A stretch of DNA of 64,000 bases, taken from the NCBI GenBank assembly GCA_050299335.1, contig JBNKVT010000051.1, positions 62,001 through 126,000 on the forward strand, in the 5' to 3' direction. Below are positions 34,639 through 43,436 of this stretch, one piece after another. Positions within the stretch are counted from its first letter, which is position 1. Each line of letters begins with the position of its first letter. Both the position numbers and the translations under genes were made by a program. This DNA is from JBNKVT01 sp050299335 (lineage in GTDB: Bacteria > Pseudomonadota > Alphaproteobacteria > Rhodobacterales > Rhodobacteraceae). The notes beneath the pieces are model-generated. The model saw nothing but the letters and a program-made list of their open reading frames with translations, was not told the origin of the DNA and did no database searches.

Positions 34639-35392
34639 GGCGCTTTCCGAGATAAAGCGCACGGACCTGGGGATTGGTGGCTATTTCCTGCGGTGTGCCC
34701 TCGGTCAGGATGGCACCATGAACGAGAACGATGATCGAGGCGGCGACCTGAAAGACGAGGTCCATGTCATGTTCGATGATCAGGACCGAGAGGTCCTCGG
34801 GCAGCGCCCGGATGGCATCGAGGATGAGGCCGCTTTCGGAGGACGGCACCCCGGCGGCGGGTTCGTCGAGGATGAGGACGCGAGGTTTCAGAGCCAGGGT
34901 CAGCGCGATCTCGACCAGGCGTTGCTGGCCATAGGCGAGGTTTGTCGTCCTTGTGTCGGCGACCTCCGTCAGGCGGAAGCGGGTGAGGAGGTCGTCGATC
35001 TCTGCCTCGATGGCCGGGTCGGCCCCGGCCCGCCGGAAGGGTCGCCAGGTGGCGCGGTGGCGTTCGAGAACCGGCAGGCGGAGATTCTCGCGCACCGTCA
35101 ACTCCTTGAAGAGCGAGGTAATCTGAAAGGTCTTTGCCAGTCCCGCCCGGACCCGGCTTGCCTCCGGCAACCGGGTGATGTCCTGGCCGTCGAGAAAGAC
35201 CTGGCCGGCCGAGGGCGGCGTGATGCCGGTGACGAGGTCCGAAAAGGTGGTTTTCCCCGCCCCATTGGGGCCGATCAGCGCCGTGCGAGCCCCAGGGGCG
35301 AGGCGGATATTGAGGTCGGAGGCGACGGTCAGCCCGCCATAGGATTTGGTCAGGCTGCGGGTCTCCAGCCCTGCGGCGGTGGGAGCAGTCAT
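34631..35392 (-). CDS. livG: HAAT-family ABC transporter ATP-binding protein LivG-type
   Basis: 253 aa. Walker A GPNGAGKTTFSDLVTG, KTFQITSLFKELTVRENL, signature LAYGQQRLVEIALTLALKP, Walker B VLILDEPAAGVPSSE, switch IIEHDMDLVFQVAASI, and the LivG C-terminal extension ILTEGTPQEIATNPQVRALYLG. The signature starts LAYGQ in place of LSGGQ, which is normal for LivG. It overlaps livM by 4 nt. Confidence 0.93.
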   Translation of the reverse strand: MTAPTAAGLETRSLTKSYGGLTVASDLNIRLAPGARTALIGPNGAGKTTFSDLVTGITPPSAGQVFLDGQDITRLPEASRVRAGLAKTFQITSLFKELTVRENLRLPVLERHRATWRPFRRAGADPAIEAEIDDLLTRFRLTEVADTRTTNLAYGQQRLVEIALTLALKPRVLILDEPAAGVPSSESGLILDAIRALPEDLSVLIIEHDMDLVFQVAASIIVLVHGAILTEGTPQEIATNPQVRALYLGKRHG

Positions 35393-36327
35393 GACGGTTT
35401 CCGCTTCAGGGCTTCGACGAAAGTCATCAGGCCCGAGGGGGCGAAGAAGACGACGACAAGAACCATCGCGCCGATGACGAACAGCCAGTTGGCGGGGTCG
35501 TTGGCCGCCGCGATATGGTGGACGGTCAGGAAGAGAATGGTACCGAGAACCGCGCCGTGGAGGCGTCCCGTGCCGCCGAGGATCAGCATGATGACGGCTT
35601 CTGCCGAGAATTCGAAGGAATAGGCCTCGAGAGAGACAACCTCGGTTGTCTGGGCAGCCAGCGCTCCGGCGATCCCGGCAAAGGTGCCGGCGATGGTGTA
35701 GATGGTGACGCGGCGCCAGTAGACCGGAGTTCCGATGGCGTTCATGCGGGGCGCGCTTTCACGGATGCCCTTGCAGGCGAGGCCGAAATTGGACCGGGTA
35801 ATGATCCTGGCGATGACGAACAGGATCGCGAGACAGGCGGTGGCATAGATATAGGCCGTCTTGCCCTGCAGATCGAACTGGAAAGTCCCGAGGATCGGAT
35901 CCATCCAGATGCTCATGCCATCGGCTCCGCCTGTCCAGTCGTCGGCCTTGTTGGCGATCTCGCGGAGGATGAAGGCGACAGCGATGGACAGCATCAGCAG
36001 CGTCAGTCCGTGGGTTCGCATGAGCAGTAGGCCGGAGAGGAAGGCGATGGCCGCTCCGGCGACGGCCCCGGCGGCGAGACCGGTGAGGGGATCGGCGATA
36101 CCGTTATCGACGAGAATGGCAGCGGCATAGGCGCCGGTGCCATACATCGCGACCTGACCAAGGGTGGCGATACCGGCATAGCCGAGGATGAGGTCGATGG
36201 AGAGGACAAAGATGATGGTGATGACGAGCCTGGTCAGGAAGGCGAGGTCGGTGGGCAGCAGGATGTAGGCCGCGATGGCGGCGATCAGGATCAGCAGGTC
36301 CGGTGCCCAGGATTTCAGCGCATTCAT
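35389..36327 (-). CDS. livM: HAAT-family ABC transporter permease LivM-type
   Basis: 312 aa with 8-10 hydrophobic segments (e.g. LLILIAAIAAYILL, LVITIIFVLSIDLILGYAGIATLGQVAMYGTGAYAAAIL, VVVFFAPSGLM). The family motif GLACKGIRESAPRMNAIGTPVYWRRVTIYTIAGTFAGIAGALAAQ is present. Pairs with LivH as the inner-membrane channel. Start touches the livH stop base. Confidence 0.92.
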   Translation of the reverse strand: MNALKSWAPDLLILIAAIAAYILLPTDLAFLTRLVITIIFVLSIDLILGYAGIATLGQVAMYGTGAYAAAILVDNGIADPLTGLAAGAVAGAAIAFLSGLLLMRTHGLTLLMLSIAVAFILREIANKADDWTGGADGMSIWMDPILGTFQFDLQGKTAYIYATACLAILFVIARIITRSNFGLACKGIRESAPRMNAIGTPVYWRRVTIYTIAGTFAGIAGALAAQTTEVVSLEAYSFEFSAEAVIMLILGGTGRLHGAVLGTILFLTVHHIAAANDPANWLFVIGAMVLVVVFFAPSGLMTFVEALKRKPS

Positions 36328-37187
36328 CAGGCTCTCCCCAACAGGCCCTGGGGTCGGATGGCGAGGAGGATCATGATCACGCCATAGAAGATGATCGCGC
36401 TCCAGTCAGAGGCAAGATAAAGCGTCGCCGTTTGCAGGATGCCCAGGGCCAGTGCCGCAAAGAGCGACCCCCAGATCGAGCCGAGGCCGCCGACGGCGAC
36501 GACGATCAGAAACAGGACCAGATACTGGAGCGGGTAAAAGGCGATGATGGGCAGGAGCTCGGCGCCCATGATGCCTCCGAAGGCCGCCAGCCCGGCTCCG
36601 ATGGAGAAGGCGATGGTAAAGACTTTCGACGTGTCGATGCCGAGGGCCGAGGCGGTTGCGTGGTTGTCGACGGTGGCCCGCAGATTGATACCGAAACGGG
36701 TGCGGTCGAGCATGTACCAGAGCCCCGCCACGATCAGCAGGCCCGCGAGGATCACCAGGACCCGATGCAGCGTGATGGTGCGCACGCCAATATTGACGGT
36801 TTCCGACAGAAGGGCCGGCAGGCGGATGGCCAGCTGGTCGGCGCCGAGGAAATAGTTCACCGTGGCGATCATCATGAAGACGAGGCCGATGGTAGCGAGA
36901 ACCTGCTCGAGCTCGCCAAGGCCATAGACGCGACGATAGAGCAGGCGCTCCAGAGGGATAGCCAGCGCGACGGTGGCGGCGATGGCGAGGACCATTGCGG
37001 GCAGGAACGGCACGCCCCAGCGGTAGGACAGGATATGGATGGCCGCGCCGCCGATCATGGCAAAGCCGCCATGGGCGAGATTGATGACCCGCATCAGCCC
37101 CATGGTCACCGACAGGCCCACCGAGATCATGAACAGGATCATCCCGTAGGCGATCCCGTCGACGATGATGGAAAGCACGGTGGACAT
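36327..37187 (-). CDS. livH: HAAT-family ABC transporter permease LivH-type
   Basis: 286 aa, all hydrophobic, with the LivH start VLSIIVDGIAYGMILFMISVGLSVTMGLMRVINLAHGGFAMIGG and LRATVDNHATASALGIDTSKVFTIAFSIGAGLAAFGGIMGAEL. It follows the binding-protein gene by 22 nt. Confidence 0.92.
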   Translation of the reverse strand: MSTVLSIIVDGIAYGMILFMISVGLSVTMGLMRVINLAHGGFAMIGGAAIHILSYRWGVPFLPAMVLAIAATVALAIPLERLLYRRVYGLGELEQVLATIGLVFMMIATVNYFLGADQLAIRLPALLSETVNIGVRTITLHRVLVILAGLLIVAGLWYMLDRTRFGINLRATVDNHATASALGIDTSKVFTIAFSIGAGLAAFGGIMGAELLPIIAFYPLQYLVLFLIVVAVGGLGSIWGSLFAALALGILQTATLYLASDWSAIIFYGVIMILLAIRPQGLLGRA

Positions 37188-37209
37188 GGGCGCGGCAAGC
37201 TAATCCAGG

Positions 37210-38376
37210 CTACTCGTTTTCGGGATAGCCCCAGTCCGGTTGATCGGAAATCGTGAGGAATTCCTCGTTATAGAGAGTGCCGTCGGCATCCTTGGCCACC
37301 CGGCGCATATAGACATTCTGGGTGACATGGCGGGTGCGCGGGTCGATGGAGATGGGGCCGCGCGGGCTTTCCCAAGCGAGACCCTTGACCGCCTCGACCT
37401 GTTCGAGCCCGGTGCCGCCGGCGCGAACCATCTCATAAATCACATGCATGCCGTCATAGGCCCCGACAGAAGCGAAATTGGCCACGGCGCCGGGATACAT
37501 CTCCTGCAGGCGAGAGACGAAGGCGCGGTTGATGTCGCTGTCATGGGCCATGGAATAGTGGCAGCCGGTGACGAGACCAATGGCGCCGTCGCCCAGCGCT
37601 TCGAGGGCGGCTTCCTCAGTTTCCTCATTGCCGAGAAAGTCGATTCCGGCTTCGCGGAGGCCATTGTCATTATAGGCCCTGGTATAGGCATACGTGACGG
37701 GGCCGGCGGGGAGGAACACGAAAACCGCATCCGCCCCCGAATCCTTCACCCGCTGGATGAAAGGGGCGAAATCTGTGGTGTCGAGCGGCATCCGGATCTG
37801 TTCGACGATCTCGCCGCCGCCTTTCTCGAACTGGGCCGAGAAGGACCGCTCTGCGTCATGGCCGGGAGCATAGTCGGTGACAGTGGTAATGATCTTCCTG
37901 TAGCCCTGATCGAGTGCGTAGTTGGCCGTCGGCACGGCCAGTTGCGGCAGCGTAAAGGAGGTGCGGACGAAATACTCGGACTTGGTGTTGATCGCCGATG
38001 TCGCGGCGTTCCAGATCACCGTCGGCACCTGGGCGCGTTCGGCGATGGGCGCGACGGCAAAGGCGTTGGGGGTGAAAACGAGACCGGCGAGCATGTCGAC
38101 CTCGTCCTTGACCACCAGTTCCTGCGCCAGGGCCTTGGCCTGGTCGGGGTTGGGGCCGCCGGTGTCGCGCCAGATGAACTCAATCTCGGTGTCGTCGACG
38201 GACGTACCGTGCTGGTCGCGGTAGACTTCCGCCGCTTGCCGGAACTGGGTCCCGTACTGGGCATAGGGTCCCGAGAAGGGCGCGAGGACCCCGATCTTGA
38301 CGCTATCTGCGAGGGCTGAAACGGTGCCCGCAAGGGACAACGAAATAGCGGCGGCAAGTGTCGTTCTGGCAAGCAT
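37210..38376 (-). CDS. HAAT-family periplasmic ligand-binding protein
   Basis: 388 aa. Signal peptide MLARTTLAAAISLSLAGTVSALA, then DSVKIGVLAPFSGPYAQYGTQFRQAAEVYRDQHG, IEFIWRDTGGPNPDQAKALAQELVVKDEVDMLAGLVFTPNA and a Leu/Ile/Val-binding-type fold to the end. It is first of the five-gene transporter. The ligand cannot be read from sequence; HAAT binding proteins serve amino acids, amides, urea or aromatic acids. Confidence 0.9.
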   Translation of the reverse strand: MLARTTLAAAISLSLAGTVSALADSVKIGVLAPFSGPYAQYGTQFRQAAEVYRDQHGTSVDDTEIEFIWRDTGGPNPDQAKALAQELVVKDEVDMLAGLVFTPNAFAVAPIAERAQVPTVIWNAATSAINTKSEYFVRTSFTLPQLAVPTANYALDQGYRKIITTVTDYAPGHDAERSFSAQFEKGGGEIVEQIRMPLDTTDFAPFIQRVKDSGADAVFVFLPAGPVTYAYTRAYNDNGLREAGIDFLGNEETEEAALEALGDGAIGLVTGCHYSMAHDSDINRAFVSRLQEMYPGAVANFASVGAYDGMHVIYEMVRAGGTGLEQVEAVKGLAWESPRGPISIDPRTRHVTQNVYMRRVAKDADGTLYNEEFLTISDQPDWGYPENE

Positions 38377-38562
38377 CTAGCCCTGGTCTCCTCATTCCGG
38401 GTTGCTGTGACCTGTCTCGGCTGCAACAGATCTGTTGCGCAAAGACCGGATGCGGCGATGGGTGTCAAGCACCGCCTGACCGATCCATTTCAAAGGAGTG
38501 GCTGGATAGTCGGGGACAATCGTCGCCTGCGGCAATGCGCCAAATGCACCTTTGGGCGCGGC

Positions 38563-40371
38563 TCAGCCCTTTCGTTCGTCGGCAGTGTCACCTTCGCGGA
38601 AGAGCTTGCGGACCCATTCGAGATCCTCATCCTCATCCTCGACCTCATCTTCGTCCTCGTCCTTGCCGGTGGTATCGGCGGGTTCCTGCTTTTCGGCGTC
38701 GGAAACGCTGTCGGCGAAGGTGTCCAGAAATTCCCCAGGCTCTAACTCCGATTCCGGCTCGCTGTCCGGCGCCGGACTTGCGGTAGCGGCCTGGATACGT
38801 GCCGCGAGGGCCTCGGTGGATTGGGTTACGTCCCCGGTTTCGGACTGCGCCTCTGGCTCCGGCGGCGTATAGCCCGACTCGCCGGGCAGGGGCTTGAGGA
38901 ACCAGTCCTCATCGTAATCCTCCGGCGGTTCTTCGTCGTCGAAGCTGAGTTTCAGCGGCTCATCCGGCGGCGGCGCGTCCTTGTTCTCATCGCTGGGCGC
39001 GAGGGCCGAAACCATGGGCGTGAATCCGTCACCGCTGACTTCCTCCGCTGTCGCGGGACGAATGGAGGTCGGCCTCGACGGTCCTTGCGCGGCCTCCGCC
39101 TCGGCGTCCGGTGCCTCCACCGCCTCCGCGTCGGCAGGGTCGGGAATCTCGGCAAGCGCACCTTGCTCCTTGCGCGCCCGGATCAGAGCACGGATATCGG
39201 GGCCCTTTTCCGCCGAGGCGAGGATGCGGCCAAGTTCGATATCCTTCTTGCGCTGCATATCGACCCGGGCATCGACATAGGCCACGGCGGCACCGGAGGC
39301 GATCCAGGAATAGGTGAAGAGCGACAGAAGCAATATCGAACCGATATAATAGCCGCCCGACCGCAGGAAATCCTGCAAGCCAGTACTACCGGTCTCCAGT
39401 TCCTGCGCGGCGAGGGTCAGAGAAGTTCCGAAGTAGAAAGTCAGGGCGATGAAACCTATAAAATTCGCCGAATTGGACAGAACCATAAGGATGAAGATCG
39501 GAACAGCCTTCTTGCCGGTCCCCCAGAGGAATTCATGTTTCGGCCCATTGGAGGCAATGGTCGCGGCCTGCGAGGCAAAAGGTACGGTCAGGGCTGACAG
39601 CACAATCCAGTAAAGCCCCTGCACCCCGAAATAGCCGATCATCAGCGGGCGGTAAAAATTTAAGACATAGGTGAAGAAATTCTTCAGCGACGGCACAGCG
39701 GCGGCTTCGCCCTCAATGACGACCGAGGTGATCTCCTCCTGGATCTCCGGCTCGGCGGATTCGGTCTCCGATTCCGGGGTGCCACCGGGCGTGGATCTGT
39801 TCAATTCGGCCTGGCCGCCGTCACCGGCGGATTCGGATTGGCGGGGCGGGCGCGAGGCGCGTTCGACGCCACCGGGATTGATATCGTCGAGCCCACGATT
39901 CGAAAAAACGCCGGGCCGGTTTGTGTTGCGGTTCGAGCGGCGGTTGTCGATGGTAGGAAAACTCACCTGTGAACGGGAGGACGTGACCGCGCCGAGGTTT
40001 TCAGCCGTCATCTCGCGCCAGTTCTCCGGGACGAGACTCGCGGTTACCACCCAGGTCAGTATCGAAAAGAAAAGGGCGATGACGAAGTGGAACAGCGACA
40101 ACTGAACGGTCTTGCGGAAGAGCTTTGGCAGGTCCGGGGCCGATGTTGCCCTGAGCTGGTTCAGGCCCGCCCGCACGAAACTGATCGCCAGAAGGATCAT
40201 GATCGGCCAGGTGATCAGCGCCATGACCAGGCCGAGGCCGATCGGATAGGGGGCGAGGACATAGACCACCACGCCGACCAGGAAGAAGGTGATCACCAGA
40301 ACAGGCAGCATCCTGAGCATGACCATAGGGGTCAGCACGAAACTGTGCGCCAGGAATTTGAACAGGTACAT
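38563..40371 (-). CDS. Large polytopic membrane protein with acidic cytoplasmic-type tail, unknown function
   Basis: 602 aa. Three N-terminal membrane segments (about residues 18-40, 43-66, 90-113), a Ser/Asn/Glu-rich soluble loop (residues 120-225), three or more further segments (about 240-278, 290-320, 345-372) and then a 220-residue tail rich in Glu, Asp, Pro and Ala ending EDEDEVEDEDEDLEWVRKLFREGDTADERKG. The tail contains FDDEEPPEDYDEDWFLKPLPGESGY. I do not recognise the family. It lies between the HAAT transporter and rplS, both on the same strand, with gaps of 186 and 124 nt. Confidence 0.8.
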   Translation of the reverse strand: MYLFKFLAHSFVLTPMVMLRMLPVLVITFFLVGVVVYVLAPYPIGLGLVMALITWPIMILLAISFVRAGLNQLRATSAPDLPKLFRKTVQLSLFHFVIALFFSILTWVVTASLVPENWREMTAENLGAVTSSRSQVSFPTIDNRRSNRNTNRPGVFSNRGLDDINPGGVERASRPPRQSESAGDGGQAELNRSTPGGTPESETESAEPEIQEEITSVVIEGEAAAVPSLKNFFTYVLNFYRPLMIGYFGVQGLYWIVLSALTVPFASQAATIASNGPKHEFLWGTGKKAVPIFILMVLSNSANFIGFIALTFYFGTSLTLAAQELETGSTGLQDFLRSGGYYIGSILLLSLFTYSWIASGAAVAYVDARVDMQRKKDIELGRILASAEKGPDIRALIRARKEQGALAEIPDPADAEAVEAPDAEAEAAQGPSRPTSIRPATAEEVSGDGFTPMVSALAPSDENKDAPPPDEPLKLSFDDEEPPEDYDEDWFLKPLPGESGYTPPEPEAQSETGDVTQSTEALAARIQAATASPAPDSEPESELEPGEFLDTFADSVSDAEKQEPADTTGKDEDEDEVEDEDEDLEWVRKLFREGDTADERKG

Positions 40372-40441
40372 TGCCTAAGCTCTCGTTCTCCGCCCACCGG
40401 GCGTCAATCTACTGCAGCCATCCCTGTCGCGCAAATAGCAA

Positions 40442-40464
40442 GGGGCAGACTTTTGGCCTGCCCC
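40442..40464 (-). terminator. Rho-independent-like terminator after rplS
   Basis: On the minus strand GGGGCAG, loop GCCAAAAGT, CTGCCCC, followed by TTGCTATTT, 32 nt after the rplS stop. It would end the rpsP-rimM-trmD-rplS transcript. Confidence 0.65.
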
Positions 40465-40495
40465 GTCGAATCGGTTCGAAACTGTGTTGAAACAG

Positions 40496-40879
40496 TTACT
40501 TGTCGCCATCTTTCAGCGGCCGGTAATTGGCCTTTTCGGCGATTCGGGCCGATTTTCCGCGCCGGTCGCGCAGATAATACAGCTTGGCGCGGCGAACCTT
40601 ACCGCGGCGGACCACCTCGATATTGTCGATATTGGGGGAATGCAGCGGGAAGACGCGTTCGACGCCTTCGCCGAAGGAAATCTTGCGGACGGTGAAGGCG
40701 GCACCGATGCCGTTGCCGCCGTTGCGGCTGATGCAGACGCCTTCGTAATTCTGCACGCGGCTGCGCGTGCCTTCGGTGACCTTGTAGCCGACGCGGATGG
40801 TGTCTCCGGCGGCGAAATCGGGGATATCCTTGCCAAGCTCGGCAATCTGCTCGGCTTCGAGCTGTTCGAGGAGGTTCAT
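40496..40879 (-). CDS. rplS: 50S ribosomal protein L19
   Basis: 127 aa from ATG 40879; the frame is open farther upstream inside trmD. Sequence MNLLEQLEAEQIAELGKDIPDFAAGDTIRVGYKVTEGTRSRVQNYEGVCISRNGGNGIGAAFTVRKISFGEGVERVFPLHSPNIDNIEVVRRGKVRRAKLYYLRDRRGKSARI is a textbook L19. It lies 4 nt after trmD. Confidence 0.97.
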   Translation of the reverse strand: MNLLEQLEAEQIAELGKDIPDFAAGDTIRVGYKVTEGTRSRVQNYEGVCISRNGGNGIGAAFTVRKISFGEGVERVFPLHSPNIDNIEVVRRGKVRRAKLYYLRDRRGKSARIAEKANYRPLKDGDK

Positions 40880-40883
40880 TTTC

Positions 40884-41750
40884 CTAGTCCTTATGCTCGC
40901 CTTTTCCGGCGATGGTGTGCGCGTCCGAGAGCTCTGTGTCTCCTGCCGGGTCCCTATCTTGCGCTTCAAGATAAGCCCGCCAAAGATCGGGACGACGTTC
41001 CTTTGTCAGCCGTTCGGCCTGGGTTTTACGCCATTCGGCGATTTTCGCGTGATGGCCGGAGAGGAGAACCTCCGGGATCGCGCGGCCTTCCCAGTCCGAG
41101 GGCCGTGTAAACTGCGGGTGTTCCAGAAGCCCGTGGGAGAAGCTTTCCTCCTCCGCCGACTCAGGGTTGCCCAGAACGCGCGGTATAAGGCGCAAAACCG
41201 CATCAATCAAGGCCTGAGCGGCGATCTCGCCGCCGGTAAGCACGAAGTCCCCGATGGAGACCTCCTCGATGCCCCGCGCATCCAGCACCCGCTGGTCGAT
41301 CCCCTCGAATCGCCCGCAAAGCAGGGTGAGGCCGCGCGTCGTCGCGAATCGCCGCGCCATGGCCTGGTTGAAGGGGGTTCCGCGGGGCGAGAGGCAGATC
41401 ACCGGCCATTCGTTGCGGGGCAGTCCGGTGGCGACCGCATCGACGGCCCTGGCCACGATATCGGGTTTCAGCACCATGCCCGGCCCGCCGCCCGCCGGAG
41501 TGTCGTCAACAGTACGATGCCGGTCCGTGGCGAACTGGCGGATATCGACGGTCTCCAGCGCCCAAAGCCCGTCTTGCAACGCCTTGCCGGTCAGCGACTG
41601 GCCAAGGACGCCGGGGAAGGCGTCGGGATAAAGCGTCAGTACCTTGGCCTTCCAGGCACCGGCGATATCGGGCCGGTCCTGCATCAGCTCGCGCGGGCGG
41701 GCGGAGGCAGAGATAGACAGGCGGCCATGGGATTTAGGCTTTTCGGTCAT
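40884..41750 (-). CDS. trmD: tRNA (guanine-37-N1) methyltransferase
   Basis: 288 aa; the N-terminal 30 residues (MTEKPKSHGRLSISASARPRELMQDRPDIAGAW) precede the usual start WKAKVLTLYPDAFPGVLGQSLTGKAL, so it is longer than bacterial norms of 240-270. The trefoil-knot AdoMet site shows LCGRFEGIDQRVLDARGIEEVSIGDFVLTGGEIAAQALIDAVLRLIPRVLG. It methylates G37 of tRNAs reading CNN-type codons to prevent frameshifting. It overlaps the VOC gene by 4 nt. Confidence 0.96.
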   Translation of the reverse strand: MTEKPKSHGRLSISASARPRELMQDRPDIAGAWKAKVLTLYPDAFPGVLGQSLTGKALQDGLWALETVDIRQFATDRHRTVDDTPAGGGPGMVLKPDIVARAVDAVATGLPRNEWPVICLSPRGTPFNQAMARRFATTRGLTLLCGRFEGIDQRVLDARGIEEVSIGDFVLTGGEIAAQALIDAVLRLIPRVLGNPESAEEESFSHGLLEHPQFTRPSDWEGRAIPEVLLSGHHAKIAEWRKTQAERLTKERRPDLWRAYLEAQDRDPAGDTELSDAHTIAGKGEHKD

Positions 41751-42157
41751 GCGACTACCCGGTCGGCGGCGCCGGTAGTGACAGGTTCGCAGAAGCGCAG
41801 GAGATAGCCGTCAGGGTCCTGCAGGACGATCTGGCGCTGGGTGACCGAAGTGTCGCCGGTGCGGTAGGTGACGGATTCTTCCGGTCTGAAGATATGGACG
41901 CGGGCGGCTTCGGCGCGGGCGATCAGGCCGGACAAGTCATCGACCTCGATCTGGAAATTGACACCCCGGCCCAGCCCCTCCCCTTCGGTCAGCCACGAGG
42001 CCTCGCCGAGTTGTTCCAGCATCAGTTCGGCCCCGTCGCGGTCAAGGTAGGCAAAGCCCTCGCGCCCGTAGCGCCGGGTGAAGCCGAAGACCTCGATGTA
42101 AAGCTTCAGACTGGCCGCGAAATCGCGGCAATAGAGTTCGGGGACCAGACAGGTCAT
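41747..42157 (-). CDS. VOC (glyoxalase/bleomycin-resistance) family protein
   Basis: 136 aa. Two beta-alpha-beta-beta-beta halves: LVPELYCRDFAASLKLYIEVFGFTRRYGREGFAYLDRDGAELMLEQLG and FQIEVDDLSGLIARAEAARVHIFRPEESVTYRTGDTSVTQRQIVLQDPDGYLLRFCEPV. It has the look of bleomycin-binding-type VOC proteins. It is squeezed between rimM and trmD with 4-nt overlaps at both ends, so it is translated with the ribosome-maturation genes. Substrate unknown. Confidence 0.88.
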   Translation of the reverse strand: MTCLVPELYCRDFAASLKLYIEVFGFTRRYGREGFAYLDRDGAELMLEQLGEASWLTEGEGLGRGVNFQIEVDDLSGLIARAEAARVHIFRPEESVTYRTGDTSVTQRQIVLQDPDGYLLRFCEPVTTGAADRVVA

Positions 42158-42702
42158 TCTCCGCTCCCCTTTTTCTCATCCCCATCGAAAACACCCTCAG
42201 GCGGGTCGGCGATCAGGCGCCCTGCGTCGAGATCGACTGTCGGCACGGCCTCGCGTGTAAAGGGCAGAAGGGCCGGGGTCTTGAGGCCGGGACCGGAGAC
42301 TTCAAGGAAATCCCCCGCCCCGTGATCCTGAACCGAACGGACTGAGCCCAGAAGCCTGCCGCCGGTGTCGAAAACCTCCAGCCCGATCAGATCGGCATGG
42401 TAGAACTCGTCATCCGGCAGCGATGGCAGCCGGTCACGCGGCGCATAGAGCCGGGTGCCCTTCAGGGCCTCGGCCTCCTCGCGGGTCAGGACGCCAGACA
42501 GCTTCGCCGCGAAGCCGCCTTTCACAGGCCGCGTGATTTTCACGGTGAAGTCGCGCCGCCCGTCCTCGGTTGACAAGGGCGCATAATCAGCGATGGCTTC
42601 GGGCTCGGCGCAGAAGCTCTTCAGCCGCACCTCGCCGCGCACGCCGAAAGCGCCGGCGATGGCGCCGACGCAGGTTCGTTTGTCGTGCTCAGGTCCGCCC
42701 AT
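42154..42702 (-). CDS. rimM: Ribosome maturation factor RimM
   Basis: 182 aa. N-terminal RimM domain CVGAIAGAFGVRGEVRLKSFCAEPEAIADYAPL and C-terminal PRC barrel FYHADLIGLEVFDTGGRLLGSVRSVQDHGAGDFLEVSGPGLKTPALLPFTREAVPTVDLDAGRLIADPPEG. It assists 30S subunit assembly with S19. The final residues FDGDEKKGSGE form a polar tail. Confidence 0.96.
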   Translation of the reverse strand: MGGPEHDKRTCVGAIAGAFGVRGEVRLKSFCAEPEAIADYAPLSTEDGRRDFTVKITRPVKGGFAAKLSGVLTREEAEALKGTRLYAPRDRLPSLPDDEFYHADLIGLEVFDTGGRLLGSVRSVQDHGAGDFLEVSGPGLKTPALLPFTREAVPTVDLDAGRLIADPPEGVFDGDEKKGSGE

Positions 42703-42815
42703 GACGCACCTCTTAAGCGATGGCGAGAAAATCGGGTACGATTTTCGGCTCGGACATCGCGCAGCAAATGACTTCCTCCGGGAAGCGCTGACGCGCTGGT
42801 TTCGCCCTTCGGGCG

Positions 42816-42869
42816 AGAGTATTTGGAAGAAGGAGAAGGCGCGTTTGGCCTTCTTCTCAAAAAATACTC
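42816..42869. repeat. Stem-loop between rpsP and rimM, carrying a repeated 19-mer
   Basis: GAGTATTTGGAAGAAGGAG (42816-42834) starts a fold-back that ends AAATACTC at 42862-42869; GAGAAGGC and GGCCTTCTTCTC form the inner stem. The same 19-mer occurs reversed at 55677-55695. On the transcript side it lies 28 nt after the rpsP stop and could act as an attenuator or processing site. Confidence 0.5.
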
Positions 42870-42896
42870 CCGCCGGAGGCTCCCGGCATCGCCGTG

Positions 42897-43400
42897 TTAC
42901 TCGGCCTTGGCTTCTTCGGCCGGAGCTTCCTCGGCAGCAGCTTCCTCGGCAGCGGCTTCCTCGGCCGGAGCTTCGGCAGCAGGTTCCTCGGCGGCGGGCT
43001 CTTCGGCCGGGGCTTCTTCCTCGGCGGGGGCTTCGGTAGCAGCTTTCGCGGCTTCAGCGGCCGCGGCTTCCTTGGCAGCCTTCTCTTCGGCCCGCTCGGT
43101 GGCCTTCTTGCCCGGCTTGGCCTTCTCGGGGTTCGAGCGTTCCTTCTTCTCGATCACGCCGGCGGCTTCGAGGAAGCGCGAGACGCGGTCGGTGACCTGA
43201 GCACCTTCGCCAAGCCAGTACTTGACCCGCTCGACATCCATCTTCACCCGCTCTTCGCTGTCTTTCGGCAGCAGCGGATTATAGGTGCCGAGCTTCTCGA
43301 TGAACCGGCCGTCGCGGGCCATGCGGCTGTCGGCGGCAACGATGGAATAATGCGGGCGTTTCTTGGAACCGCCGCGCGCGAGTCTGATCTTCATGGCCAT
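42897..43400 (-). CDS. rpsP: 30S ribosomal protein S16 with long acidic C-terminal extension
   Basis: 167 aa, about twice the 80-90 of most bacteria. Residues 1-80 (MAMKIRLARGGSKKRPHYSIVAADSRMARDGRFIEKLGTYNPLL and YWLGEGAQVTDRVSRFLEAAGV) are canonical S16. Residues 90-167 are an Ala/Glu/Pro tail with many EEAPAEE-like units, and the coding DNA is accordingly repetitive. Alphaproteobacteria often have tails on S16, but this one is long. Confidence 0.95.
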   Translation of the reverse strand: MAMKIRLARGGSKKRPHYSIVAADSRMARDGRFIEKLGTYNPLLPKDSEERVKMDVERVKYWLGEGAQVTDRVSRFLEAAGVIEKKERSNPEKAKPGKKATERAEEKAAKEAAAAEAAKAATEAPAEEEAPAEEPAAEEPAAEAPAEEAAAEEAAAEEAPAEEAKAE

Positions 43401-43436
43401 GGGGTATCTCCTGTTATGGCGTGGGGGGAGGCGGCG

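Noticed and set aside
42900..43060. Low-complexity GCTTCCTCGGC-type repeat
   Set aside because: It encodes the Ala/Glu tail of S16 and needs no separate explanation.
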